Source: Cytidiella melzeri
Taxonomy: Eukaryota; Basidiomycota; Agaricomycetes; Polyporales; Irpicaceae
Assembly (NCBI GenBank): GCA_022592445.1
Contig: JABYQR010000062.1
Location: forward strand, 97,695-161,694
DNA length: 64,000 nucleotides
Reading direction: 5' to 3'
Shown here: piece by piece, positions 10,866 through 21,700 of the stretch
How positions within the stretch are numbered: the first letter of the stretch is position 1
Layout of the letters: every line of letters starts with the position of its first letter
The notes under the pieces: model-generated
The model's database searches: none
What the model was told of the DNA's origin: nothing
What the model saw: only the letters and a program-made list of their open reading frames with translations
Position numbers and translations under genes: made by a program

Positions 10866-13800
10866 CTCCTTCCCCTTTTGAAGAATTAGCTTCAGGGTCA
10901 GAAGCGCCAGGCAGGCCGTTCTCGCGCAGGAAATCATCAAGAGGCGCGAGGTCGTCCACTTTGCTTCCAGCGAGCCATTCGTCATGTTCAGGACCATAAC
11001 CCCGCCATCGTACAAGGTATTGGAAACCACGGCCGACTTTTCTGCGATCCAAGATACGCTCCACAACGTGCTCCATACCATCAGGAGTGGCGATAGGGCC
11101 AGGTTCTTCGTGTTCGCGTTCGGGGAACAGGGAAGGGTCGTTTTGCACAAAAAAACGGAGCAAAGAAGCGTGGAAGGTGGGGTGGATACGCATGGTCGCC
11201 GGTAAGTCCAGAGTATACACAGATGCTTCTGGATGCGCATTAAGGACAGTGTACGGTCCGTCGAAACGAACCATGAATTTGGCCACTCTGTGGTCGCCAC
11301 GCCGCATGTAGTCGCGTCTGCGATGAAATGTGGACAGCAGGACCTTGTCGCCAACGGCATAAACCACCTCAGGCTGCCTGTGTTTGTTCGCATGGTACGT
11401 CTGGTTGATCTTTGACAAGAGCATGTTGTCCTGAGCCTCCATCACGTCGGTTTCCAGACGGGCGATCATGTCTTTAGCGTCAAAAGCTTCTTTCCCAACC
11501 GACTTTGCACATTGTTTCGTAGCGTCGATGGAGATAGGAGATATTACACGAGGTGAGCGTCCATATCGTACCTGGAACGGTGAGAAGTTTGTTGACGCGT
11601 TGATTGTGTTCATGTAGTTGAAGCGAACGAGTGGTAGAGCTCGCACCCATCCTTTCTGGTTACGCTCAACGTGGAAACGGAGCGCCTGAATGATGGTCTT
11701 ATTAGACCTCTCGCTCGCGCCGTCAGTTTCAGGATGGTACGAGGTCGACATTTTGAGTTGTACACCGGTGAGTGTTGTAAGAGCCTTCCAGAACCTTGAC
11801 ATGAACAGTTTGTCACGGTCCGAGACAATATCAGACGGAAGGCCATTTTCGCAATACCAGTGGTGGAAGAATATCAGGGCGAATTCCTCCGCAGTGATGT
11901 CGGTCCGTGTAGCGACAATGCGTAAGTCAGAGTTCAATCTGCAGGTCATGGACACGATGCAGTTATACCCTTCGTCCAGTGTCAGCGGACCAATGAAGTC
12001 GATCGCGACACTTTCGCAGCGACCGTCCGGTATGGGCAAGGGATGAAGAGGTCCGACGGGTTTACGGTTGGGGGACTTGTTGCGTTGACACTGTTCACAA
12101 GCAGGTATGTATAGGTCCTCGATTTCCTTTCTCATATGCGGCCAGTAATAGCTGGAACGCAGTGCAGCGTAAGACTTATCGCAGCCGAAATGCCCCAAGG
12201 AGTCATGTGCCAACCGGAACAGCCGTTCGCGTAAGTGTCGGACACGCGGTATCACAAGACATTCAGCCACGAATAGTAGTCGGTTTTTAACGTGGAAACC
12301 AGCATTGGTTCGGCCTTCAAGGTGATTGTTTCGTAGGGCGGTGATACAAGGAGAAGATCGCTGAGCAGCGTTGACGCGAGCTTTCGCAGGTTCGTCCCAG
12401 AGCGCGTCGAGAATGCGAGATGTCCAAGAATCTTCGGCGTAACCCGCGATGAGGTCTTCAACCCAAGCCTCTTCGGTTGAGATTTCAAAATGGCTCAAGG
12501 CACCTATGCGTAGCGCGCAGCTTCCATCGGATTCTGGGACAGTTGTCGTTGGATAGGTGGTTTCAGCGGAGGGGTCACGAATGCGAGACAAGGCATCAGC
12601 AGGTGCGTTGTCCTTTCCGGCGATGTAGGAAATGTGGTAATCGTATTGGCTCAGAAATTCTTGCCAACGACATTGTCGGCGAGAGAGATTCGCTTGGGTG
12701 TCAAAGTTCACAAGCGTCTTGTGGTCGGTGAAGATTTCAAACGGCACGCCTAGAAGGTCAACACACCATTTCCGTAGCGCACGAATGATCGCGAGGAGTT
12801 CCTTCTCGTGGACAGGGTAATTGAGTTCCGCTCCTTTAAAAGATTGGCTCTCAAAAGCGACAGGTCTAGCAGACTCGAACGTTTTGCCGTAAGACAGGAC
12901 TGCACCGGAACAGTAGTCGGACGCGTCGCAGGCGACGAAGATTCTATTCGCGCCCATGTTCTCGTGGTCAATAACGGTGAGGCATTCGCTGGACATCACC
13001 AGCTTCTTCACACCATCGAAAGCGTGTTGATGGCGGTCGGTCCAGACAAAAAGTTTCTCAGCTTCATTGGTGGTGAGTTGATTCAATATGTGCGTGTGTT
13101 CTGTGAGAGCAGGTAGGAAAGATGCGATATAACAAACTAGACCCAGGAACGAGAGTACGTCTGATGAGGAGCGCGGAATTGGCCAAGATAGAACGTTTTC
13201 GATCTTCTTTGGATCCGCCTCGACACCACGACGCGAGATGCGATGTCCGAGGAAGTCAAGCTCGATGCAGAATAAGTTCGTCTTTTTGGGCAAGCAGTAC
13301 AGGGAATGTTTGCGCAGCGCCTCGAGGACAGCGGTGACGTTGCGGCGATGCTCTTCAACCGTTTCGGACCAAATGATAATATCGTCGAGGTAGACATGGC
13401 AAATAGTACCGATAAATTCACGAAGGGCCGAAAACATCCGACGCTGGTGAGTCGCAGGTGCGTTGCGGCAGCCCTGCGGCATGACCGTCCACTCGTATAA
13501 ACCAAACGGGATGGTAACGGCGGTGTACGGGATATTGTCTGGGTGTACCGGGGTCTGAAAGAAGGAATTGGTCATGTCGATTTTTGCCCAAAACTTTCCC
13601 TTTGCGCAGTCTGATAATATATCGCTTATACGTGGAAGTGGATGCACGTCTGGTATGGTGTTTGCATTCAGAGCGCGGTAATCGTTTACCCATCGAGGTA
13701 GCGCAGCAGGGTCTGACTTCGGAATGAGAAAAGCAGGAGAAGCATAAGGACTGGATGAGGGCCGGATTCGACCAGCATCAAGGTGTTGCGTGAGCAGCGT

Positions 13801-15960
13801 CCGCCAAGCTTCACGGTATTTCTTTGGACACTCATATTGCCTTCGGGCGATCATAGCGTCTGGATCCTTGAGCCGGAAACAATGGTAAACGTCGTTTGGC
13901 ATATCGGAGATGTGAGGGATGTCATCCGGAAATAGGTCAGCGAAACGTAGACGCATACGGTCGTTCTCCACTTTTAGGGAAGCGAGTAATGAAAGTTCAT
14001 CAATTCGGTCGTGGATCGCACCGAGAACTTGTGCGATTTGCGTGATATTGTTCTCAGAAGAAGAATTGTCAGGGATAAGTGTGGTTTCCATTAAGAGTTC
14101 GCGCATGGTGTCGCGGTATGTTGTTCTGGAGAGGTTGTCGCGTAGAGTGGATATCTCATTCGCAGCGGCGACCTGCGCGGCAAGTTTGTCACGGCGCTGA
14201 CGAGGGGAACGATGGTCGACATCGTTTGGGATGGTAGGCGGAGGTGCGAATATGATATCAAAGCCGTCGTGTTGTTGTATGATAGTAGAATGGACAGGAT
14301 CAATTGAACAATGATTGGTGGTATAAAAAGGGAGACCAAGAATAACAGGCACAAAAAGGCCCTTTACGACGATAGCTTTACAAGTACGCGATGTCCACGA
14401 GTGTTGCGAGTTTGAGACTTTGAACTTAATCCATTCAGTTGCTATTTGCGAATCTCCCCCCCATGCTGCTCCGAAGGTCTTAGAATGCGGGAGTGGCCTG
14501 CGACGGAGGCCGAGTTTGGTTACGAGTGCGTCGTCAACTAAGATAGCGGGTGCACCGGAATCAATCAGCATTTTTACTGGAGAAGGGAGGGCAGACGGGG
14601 AATGGACGAGAGCGTCCCAGTAGATGTGTCGGCAAGTGAATGGAGGGACGTACTCGGCGTCTTCGTCGGTGGTATCACTGGCGTCGAGAACAGAGCTGAA
14701 GCGTGCAGGCGGAGAATTATTGTAGTTGAAGGCACCGACAGGCAAGAGTTTGTCGTCATCAGAAAGGTCGTTCACGACAGCGACACGAGCGTTTCGCAAG
14801 TTGGGAGCACTAGTAGTTGCCGTAGAAGATCCAGCGGTAGGCGGAGTCCAGGTGGCTGGTACGAGAGCTTTGTATGAGGCCGCATCGGGGTAGTCGTTGG
14901 GGCAATCCGCGGTGTAGTGATTGACGTGTGCGCGTCGACATTTGAAACATCCCTTGTTGTGACTGAGGTAGCTGTGTTCGGCTTCGGTGAGTTTTGGCAA
15001 CTTGAGTTGCTTCCCAGCTTCAGCAGAGGTGTTGCCCGAGATGCGAGAGGCGAGAGCAGGCTTTGCGTCGCCGATCCGTGAGGCCAGAGGAGGCTTGTAT
15101 GAGTTCGTTTGCGGAGCAGTGTAACGACGCGTCGCGACAGCTAAGTCGCGAAGGAACGCACGCCTTTTCTCGTCTTCGATAGAGAGGCCGTCTTTGAGAA
15201 GTTGGTAAGTCGTGAGGGCCTTCCCTTCAGTAGAACAGTAGTCGCGCAGCTTTTGGCAGACATGTGTCGTGAGGTGTGCGCGGAGCTCAGCGTCTTCCAT
15301 AAATTCGGCGGTGTCGGTGAGTAGCGTGTTGGTACGCTCGAGGTGTTCTACCCAGCTGTCAAAACCATTGCTGTTGTTCATGAACGACTGTTTGATTTGC
15401 ACTTTGATCTTGTCCGACCAGTTGCGCTTGAACCAGCGCGATCGGAACTCGTTCAAAAAGTCCTCGAAAGTCATCGACTGCAGATGCTTCTTATGAGTGA
15501 AGTACCAAGTTGCTATGAGGGGGTCGGCGAAGGAGGGACCAACTGCGATGACCTTCTTATCTTCATCGGTCTTTTTCGCGTCGAAGAAGAAGCCGCAAAG
15601 GATCTGGAATGAAAGCCAGGTTTCTGGAGTGACCGTGCCAGCAGTTAAGACAGGAGGGGTCTTGTTTGTGGTGTTGTTGATGACGGTTGCGAACTGGGTC
15701 TTGTCGGACTGCATAGTGGACGGCGAAGGGTAAATTACGTAATGATCGTTGTGTTCTGAATCGGTCGAAGACGCGGATGGGGAAGATGGAGTTGGGGGTG
15801 GAGACGGCGAGGTGGATGGTGTGGGTGTTCGACCGTGAGAAGAGGGTGGGGAGGGTTCGCGAGTGGGTGGAGGGTTAGGTGGTAGGGGAACACTCGAGCC
15901 CGCGTTGAGAGGATCTGGAAACAGCAACTGTTCGGTCTGACTGTCGGATGTGTTAACCAA
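10861..15960 (-). CDS. Ty3/gypsy gag-pol polyprotein with chromodomain, 1699 residues, intact
   Basis: One uninterrupted frame encodes all retrotransposon functions. Domains in order are: a Pro/Ser-rich leader (1-100); retrotransposon gag (about 110-290); a zinc knuckle (CFKCRRAHVNHYTADC, 338-353); an aspartic protease (LIDSGA, 465-470); a reverse transcriptase (about 730-910, YLDD at 857-860); RNase H (about 1007-1125, with VACDASD, HEKELLAI and FTDHK); integrase with an H2C2 finger (1252-1291); and a DDE core (D1321, D1381, E1417). A C-terminal chromodomain lies at about 1628-1685 (VERILDRR...YLVRWRGYGPEHDEW). Chromodomains of chromoviruses bind modified histone H3 and steer integration. 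Gag and pol are fused without a frameshift. With no inactivating change visible, the protein should be functional. The abnormal 3' LTR may nevertheless affect transcript 3' ends. Confidence 0.95.
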   Translation of the reverse strand: MVNTSDSQTEQLLFPDPLNAGSSVPLPPNPPPTREPSPPSSHGRTPTPSTSPSPPPTPSSPSASSTDSEHNDHYVIYPSPSTMQSDKTQFATVINNTTNKTPPVLTAGTVTPETWLSFQILCGFFFDAKKTDEDKKVIAVGPSFADPLIATWYFTHKKHLQSMTFEDFLNEFRSRWFKRNWSDKIKVQIKQSFMNNSNGFDSWVEHLERTNTLLTDTAEFMEDAELRAHLTTHVCQKLRDYCSTEGKALTTYQLLKDGLSIEDEKRRAFLRDLAVATRRYTAPQTNSYKPPLASRIGDAKPALASRISGNTSAEAGKQLKLPKLTEAEHSYLSHNKGCFKCRRAHVNHYTADCPNDYPDAASYKALVPATWTPPTAGSSTATTSAPNLRNARVAVVNDLSDDDKLLPVGAFNYNNSPPARFSSVLDASDTTDEDAEYVPPFTCRHIYWDALVHSPSALPSPVKMLIDSGAPAILVDDALVTKLGLRRRPLPHSKTFGAAWGGDSQIATEWIKFKVSNSQHSWTSRTCKAIVVKGLFVPVILGLPFYTTNHCSIDPVHSTIIQQHDGFDIIFAPPPTIPNDVDHRSPRQRRDKLAAQVAAANEISTLRDNLSRTTYRDTMRELLMETTLIPDNSSSENNITQIAQVLGAIHDRIDELSLLASLKVENDRMRLRFADLFPDDIPHISDMPNDVYHCFRLKDPDAMIARRQYECPKKYREAWRTLLTQHLDAGRIRPSSSPYASPAFLIPKSDPAALPRWVNDYRALNANTIPDVHPLPRISDILSDCAKGKFWAKIDMTNSFFQTPVHPDNIPYTAVTIPFGLYEWTVMPQGCRNAPATHQRRMFSALREFIGTICHVYLDDIIIWSETVEEHRRNVTAVLEALRKHSLYCLPKKTNLFCIELDFLGHRISRRGVEADPKKIENVLSWPIPRSSSDVLSFLGLVCYIASFLPALTEHTHILNQLTTNEAEKLFVWTDRHQHAFDGVKKLVMSSECLTVIDHENMGANRIFVACDASDYCSGAVLSYGKTFESARPVAFESQSFKGAELNYPVHEKELLAIIRALRKWCVDLLGVPFEIFTDHKTLVNFDTQANLSRRQCRWQEFLSQYDYHISYIAGKDNAPADALSRIRDPSAETTYPTTTVPESDGSCALRIGALSHFEISTEEAWVEDLIAGYAEDSWTSRILDALWDEPAKARVNAAQRSSPCITALRNNHLEGRTNAGFHVKNRLLFVAECLVIPRVRHLRERLFRLAHDSLGHFGCDKSYAALRSSYYWPHMRKEIEDLYIPACEQCQRNKSPNRKPVGPLHPLPIPDGRCESVAIDFIGPLTLDEGYNCIVSMTCRLNSDLRIVATRTDITAEEFALIFFHHWYCENGLPSDIVSDRDKLFMSRFWKALTTLTGVQLKMSTSYHPETDGASERSNKTIIQALRFHVERNQKGWVRALPLVRFNYMNTINASTNFSPFQVRYGRSPRVISPISIDATKQCAKSVGKEAFDAKDMIARLETDVMEAQDNMLLSKINQTYHANKHRQPEVVYAVGDKVLLSTFHRRRDYMRRGDHRVAKFMVRFDGPYTVLNAHPEASVYTLDLPATMRIHPTFHASLLRFFVQNDPSLFPEREHEEPGPIATPDGMEHVVERILDRRKVGRGFQYLVRWRGYGPEHDEWLAGSKVDDLAPLDDFLRENGLPGASDPEANSSKGEGV
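10866..10880 (-). other. Polypurine tract of the Ty3/gypsy element
   Basis: On the minus strand AAAAGGGGAAGGAG lies directly before the 3' LTR (TGTAACC). This is the expected plus-strand primer of reverse transcription. It lies inside the gag-pol reading frame, where it encodes the last residues SKGEG. Confidence 0.8.
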
Positions 15961-16249
15961 TACGTATCTGGAACCGTCCAGACTATCTGATGGATGATCT
16001 ATGTTGGGCGGTGTCGTATCGTAAATGAGCGCTTCAGGGAGGTATACTTCCGCGAAAGGTAGGGTACTGAAGGCTTCTTGGGTCCTTCGCGATGTCGAGC
16101 GTGTAGTAGCCAGGCTGAACGAGGGCGGCTAAGCGAGCGGAGGGACGAAAACGATGGGCGACGAGAGGTAGACGGCAGACGGAAGACGGTGGATGGTAGA
16201 CAGTTGACGGTAGGCGGTAGACAGTTAACGGGACGGCTGTTTTGTGTGA
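15961..16249 (-). other. 5' leader of the Ty3/gypsy element
   Basis: It lies between the 5' LTR and the gag start. The segment 16165-16230 is a degenerate run of GACGGTAGACGG-like units. The bases after the LTR (TCACACAAAACAG on the minus strand) do not match a tRNA 3' end I recognise, so priming may be by another mechanism. Confidence 0.5.
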
Positions 16250-16563
16250 TGTTCAAAAAAAAGTGGAATACCCGCGGCAGCGGGAAACACTCGAAAGAAC
16301 AAGCACGAGATATATTCTGAGACTTCAACGTCGGGACAAAGGAATGAGTCCGGAGTACAGTAGGATAGTGTAGAATAACATACCTTCAACGTCGGGACAA
16401 AGGAATGAGTCCATCGACGCTGAAGGCGATGAGTCTTTTATACGTAATCAGAGCAAACGGCGGGGACGAATAAGAATGTGAGAAAATATCTGAAGACGTT
16501 TTACATAAGCTGAATGTCCAATTCTGGAAACTGTATTCGTTGTAACCCATGGCCAGGGTTACA
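16250..16563 (-). repeat. 5' LTR of the Ty3/gypsy element (314 bp)
   Basis: On the minus strand it runs from TGTAACCC to GAACA, with canonical TG...CA ends. Its first 23 bases form an inverted repeat (TGTAACCC, 7-base spacer, GGGTTACA). A TATAAAAG box is at about 16433-16440. A 26-bp block containing CATTCCTTTGTCCCGACG is directly repeated. The LTR matches the copies at 10290-10603 and 10599-10865. Confidence 0.93.
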
Positions 16564-17549
16564 ACTGAGTACACCGAGCGATTGCACATTGACTTCACCA
16601 AGGACGCCTACCGAGCAACAAACCGGAAGGACAAGTTCACGCAGATGACTAAGTGGCTGGAGCGCCGCGAGAAAATGCATCGACATGCCCAGTTTGTCGA
16701 GTGGAGGCTCGTTCAATGCGGCGCTCCGCCTAAACCCCGATCGTTGAAGTGGTCACCACCAGGATTGGATCTCGGCCGGTGTCTTCACCTTGCGAAGCGT
16801 CCGTCTGTCGTGGGTGTGGCTGTAGAGCATGTGGTGACAAAGTATGGGGCACGGTTCTTCAGAGAGGCGCTTGCACGCTTCATAACACTAACAAACGAAC
16901 CTGGGATTAGTCGCGCGCGGCTTGAGGAGGCCATTTGGAACATCCACCTACCATTCCGCAAGGTCAGCGTATGGCATCGCATCAAGTTCGTACAGCAGGA
17001 TCCTCTCACGCTCAAGTTTAAGACTGCCGACTCCATACACGCTCAGCCAATCCGAACGGATTCACGTCAGAAAGAGGTTCCAGGCCGGTTTGATACGGCT
17101 CTCGTCAACGAGGGTTCAGGTGGTATTACAGGAATCACAGGTGCGCTGCTGAAGCTCTGGTTCAGCTTCTGATACTCATTTCTTATCCAGGTTATCATGT
17201 TGGACGAGTCCGAGTTGTGTTCTCGCTGCCCAAAGCGGCACGTTCGATTCTGTTCCCGCACGAGCATTCCGTTCCCACCCACCTTGCGTATGTTGAATGG
17301 TATACCAAGCCTCGATCTCAACCGGAACCCAACCATCGTCTATACAAGATTTCACGCCTCGTTGACGAGCGCGGCGATCCAATCTGCAGCATTGTGCCTG
17401 TCAAGGACATCCGTCAAAGTGTCCATCTATTCCCAAGGTTTGGTGCATCAGCTCCCACAGAGTGGACGAGCTTCAATGTACTCGATAAATGCCGGACTTT
17501 TTACATTAATCCCTTCAGTAGTAAATTCATGTATCGCACTTTATATTGA

Positions 17550-18400
17550 TGTACTTTTATCCCGGATAATAGTAGGTACTCTTGTCATATTTTCCACTAC
17601 CTCGCAAGCTCCGCAAATACTTTTGCTACCAATTGGATAATTTGAGGTATTCTCTCTATTCTCAAGTATTCGAGCTAATCGCGATATTCCAGGATGATTA
17701 TCCTGGAGTAGGAAATTACGGATTTCCTGATGTTATTGCACGCAGCATGTCCTCTGTTGTCTCGTGTCGTCACCATCAATTTCCTGGCTCTGGGTCTCCT
17801 CGTCGCGCGCCCTCAGTTTTGACATCTCTTTCAGGCTCTTCCACCTTTCGATGATCAATTCATCTTGTCTCAGGAATCACATCTCACAATCAACCGCGCT
17901 CCAATCGTGTCTTCAGCGTATTCCCACCACCTCACGTCTCGCACATAGAATTCCAGGCTTACTCAATGCCTACAAAGCATTGTACACGGCCGACGTAGAG
18001 GAGTCTCGTAACAGACACGTAGCAAGCTCAAGCTGCGTTGGCGGTACGAGTTTTTGTGCGTGTTTTTTTCCTTGTCCTCGCATTAAACAAAACCCACAAA
18101 TACAATAGAAAAAGTAACCGACGAAAGCCACATTACACCGTTTTCTTCTATTATGTTGCTTACTCATCACTCGGGAATCTACTCTTCCGAGGTCTCCATG
18201 AACGTTTGCGGGGTGCCCTTCTACTCTTCCCCTAGTACCCGTCATCACCCCGCTTCCCCGCTTCCAGACACTCCCTTCATCCCTCCGCACACCCCTCTGC
18301 CCCTCATCCATCCTTCCTCTCTCTTCCTGTGGCAGAAGCACACCCTATATAACGTGTCACTCGCCAACCCGCTGTCTACCCTAGTGTAGGTAGTTTATGT
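17550..18400. other. Spacer after the Plavaka gene
   Basis: It should contain the Plavaka 3' UTR and probably its right terminus. A CCAGGAT/ATCCTGG hairpin occurs at 17690-17707. I found no matching terminal repeat upstream of 7995 and no other gene. Confidence 0.35.
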
Positions 18401-18755
18401 GACTCGGTCGTTTTCGTTGGGTTCCCGGCAGTAGTACGCAGTACATGTACACATCGCGTCTCTCAAGAACAAAGTACGTCTTGCTTTAAAATTTCGTGCG
18501 TGCTTAGGATCTTTCCGGATGTGCATTGGTGTCGCCGTCTGGCCATGCGTGTTCTGTTTATTGGAGTGGAAAGGGAGTAGAAAGACCAGACACTGCAGAT
18601 TTGTATGGAACTTGAATCGACTAGTACTACACATGCATACAGGTTATCGAGAAATCTATAGAGCTGCTCGAGAAGATCTGCTCGAGTAAGGCTCGCAGGT
18701 GTGTGACGTATCAAGCAACACATGATGGTCAAAATTGATACAGCAGTGTTGTACA

Positions 18756-21700
18756 CTAGAAAGGACTGTCGTCGAACTTTGCACGCGAAAAGTCGACAAA
18801 AAGGAAGGGGTTGCCGCCCAAAGCTAGCCTTTTCCCGTGCCATCGACCTTTGAAACCCAGAAATATCTCTCTGTGTGTAGGTGGAATCCACATAATCCGT
18901 CGACCTTCCTGTCCGTCTAGAACCCACTTCCCGTCAGCCGATCGATAGCATGGTGCCTCTGAGCTAGTGATTGCATTCTCAGCTCCGATGAGGGATGACA
19001 ATTCGCCTGCTTCCTCGACAAAATGCAGCGTCTCCGTCGTGTCGGTCACTGCCATGGCGTTCCTCCAGATAGCAGAGTATCGCTTGCCAAAACTGCATTC
19101 AAGGACAAGGGTGATGTCGTTGTCGGCTGCTGAATCTTCTCGGTAGCTGAGCCGCACAACAGGTTTAAAGGAAGGTGCATATCCTCGCGCAGCCAACACC
19201 ATGCGAAGGTCAGCGCCGTCAATTCGTTCCACTGTCCAGCAGTCGATTCGCGTCATTCCCATGAGTGGGACTGCACAGTGGAAGAACCCCAGTGCGCCGT
19301 GGGGGTATGGTAAGATCTGGCTCTCATACACAATGTCGTCCTCCACAGTGAATTTCTGCAGTGCCATTGTGTCATCTTGAGACCAGTCCCAGAGATGCGC
19401 GTACCCATATGAGTCACAAAAGATGACATAGTGATTGTCAGATGAGAATGCTGTGTCAATGACCCATCTTGAGTGCTCGCGTAGGACTTTGTGAAGTGTC
19501 CCGCTCCGAGCATCCCATACTCGCACTGTTCCATTATATGAGCCGGCAACCAACAGCTGCCCATCGTTGGAGAAGTGCACGCAGGTGAGATCCTTGGTAT
19601 GATTGTCGTCCTTGTCCTGGTTGAGGGCCCTGACCCCCGCTTCCCAGATGTTGACAGTCCTATCGTATGCACCGGAGGCGATGAACCTGCCATCCGGAGA
19701 GAACGCGACAGTTCTGACGTCATCACGATGCGCTTCAAACAGCGACACGGCGCAATCAGAGGTGCCTTCCGGATAGCAGACATGCATGGCAGGTGAGTCA
19801 GACATTGCAAAGGCAAGCATGCGGGGGTTTGCAGTGGGCGAGAACTGCAGTGACGAGACAACGTGGGTGGTTGGGATGTTGTAGACAGAATCGCCGGTCT
19901 CTACATTGTATACCACTAGGCGACCTGATGAGGAGCCTGACGCAACAAGTGATCCGTCGAACGAGGAAGCCACCGCGGTAACATAATCCCCACTTTTAGG
20001 CTCGAGATTTTGGAAGACCTTTGCCTGGCGAGGAGGATCCACCTCCCACAACTCAGTACACCTAGACCCCATCCCGCCAATAATGACAGTCTTGGGGCCA
20101 GGACGCCTCAGCCAGCACAAGACCACATATGTCATCCCCACAGTGAATTGTTGTTGCCAGCAATCATCGCCAGAGTCAATGTCCCACAGACAGATACGCC
20201 CATCCTCTGCGCTGGACACGAGAAACTCTCCACAGCCAGAGTAAGCATGAAATGCAACCCTCTTCATCTTCCCTCCGACTTGACCATGCAGCGTAACGGT
20301 ACTAACGCCAGTGCGAACGTCCCACAACGTGATGGAGTCATCGCAAGCTGTAGCAAGGATTCGGTTGTCGTGGGAGAACGAAAGAGAGTTGACCAAGTCA
20401 TCATGTTTGAATTCAGCCAGTTGCTCTCCAGTTGCAGACCGGAACAGGTAAGTGGACAAATAGCTACCAGCAGCGATCATGGTTCCATCAGGGGAGTATT
20501 CCAACACGTCAACTTGACTGGGTATTTGTACAGTCCTGAGAGGCCCGCCCTTCTGTGCCTTTGCACCACCAATGACAACTGCAGCTTCGCATACCAGGTC
20601 CGCTGCATGAGATGATTTGAGAAGCGACTCGTTCGAAGTGAAAGGGAGGGCAGAGTGGTAGATGTGGGCCACAGACGCCTCAACAATGTCGAACGCGCTT
20701 AGGATGAACCTCCGACCGTCATAGGCCCAGTCGATCAATGTCTTGTACTTGTCGTCGCACTGCAGTGAAGATGCAATTAGCACGGGATAGCCCGATGGAT
20801 GTGTAAGTCATACCGAGATAAGCCACTCGTGCACATCGGTCAATGAATTGACGGCGGTTCGCAGATCCCGGAGGAGCCCCAGGACCTCGAACCACTGTAG
20901 CTGACGTGTGGTAAGGAACCGACGGAGAACGCAGGGCTTGCCAGGTTGTCCGTTCTCGTAATCAGCGTTGGAGAGTATGTGCACTTCACGATTACCGTCG
21001 GAGAGGAGATGAGCAGCCCAGTATCGACAGCTATATCTCAACGCTTCGCTAATGCATCGATCGAGTGTGGTGAGAGTGACCTCGTCGTTCATAGCATACC
21101 GTGGCAGGCCGCAAATATTCTTCTTCAGCCCGCCCTCCATGGTCTCGAAGCAGCGAGTGGCGGCGTTGGAGTGGTGTGCATCTCGATCAATGTAGAATCG
21201 AGGATTCGTACATCGCGTAGAGTCTGTGAGGAAATCAGGGAAGGATTTGTGATAGAATCGAACAGGGAGAGTGGAGTCTTCCGGTACAAGAAGCACGGAG
21301 TGAAGTGACCTGAGGGATGCCCTGATAGTTGCCAAGTTTAAGCCCAGGATGCCCGCCATTGTTGAAGTAGAAACGAGATCACACGCGACTACGAGGAAGC
21401 CCAGTATCGATCGAAGCCTCTGCATGAAGTCGTCGTCCTTCTTGGAGAACGCGCGTGCAAGTATGTCGAGGTAAAGGGCGTCGAGGCCAGACGAGCCTTC
21501 CTTTACAAAGCTGTCTACCTTGCTCAAAAGCATGGTCAGCTGTTCTGCCGGATTACTGTCTGTGTCAAAGATCAGTTTCACCGCTGTCGACGCAAAGATG
21601 AAAAGGCCGGAAGACTTTGCCGTGAGTGTATCTATTTCAGTCTCACTGGGCCAGGCATTGGGAAGGTCGACGTCGCTGCGTCCTGCGCGAGTAGCCGTAT

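Larger units (their letters stand above)
10290..16563 (-). mobile_element. Complete Ty3/gypsy chromovirus inside the Plavaka gene
   Basis: The 6.27-kb element lies between two copies of ACTGA (10285-10289 and 16564-16568), a 5-bp target duplication. Its coding direction is minus: 5' LTR 16563-16250, leader 16249-15961, gag-pol 15960-10861, polypurine tract, then a 3' LTR region. The 3' end is unusual because a 267-bp partial LTR is joined to a full 314-bp LTR in inverted orientation. Both outer termini of the element are therefore the same LTR end (TGTAACCC). LTR copies differ at only a few positions, so the insertion is young. Confidence 0.93.
7995..17549 (+). pseudogene. Plavaka (KDZ-superfamily) transposase gene split by a Ty3/gypsy insertion
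   Basis: Exons are about 7995-8774, 8833-9120, 9175-10289, then 16569-17140 and 17190-17549. The start encodes a C2H2-like finger (CPACRSVFSKSGLKHHKR), then an acidic linker. Plavaka motifs follow: PFSSRIDWELARWAKLRGPG, DPDFTPYLVFAPEKHY, TIIPIIISSDKTQLT, ILVTLGYTGKCACCK and ITPDVLHQLYQGIIKHLV. After the inserted element the frame resumes as YTERLHIDFTKDAYRATN. It ends with a Plavaka-type C-terminus (HLFPRFGASAPTEW). Removing 10290-16568 leaves one ACTGA and restores an open frame through exon 3, so the gene was apparently intact until the insertion. Plavaka proteins are cut-and-paste DNA transposases. Terminal repeats of this element were not found. Confidence 0.88.

Noticed and set aside
7995..18110. 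Terminal inverted repeats of Plavaka 1
   Set aside because: I compared sequence upstream of 7995 with sequence after 17549 and found no convincing match by eye.
18463..18927. 154-residue minus-strand ORF overlapping the end of NLR copy 1
   Set aside because: It overlaps the WD40 C-terminus in another frame and is not conserved as protein in copy 2.
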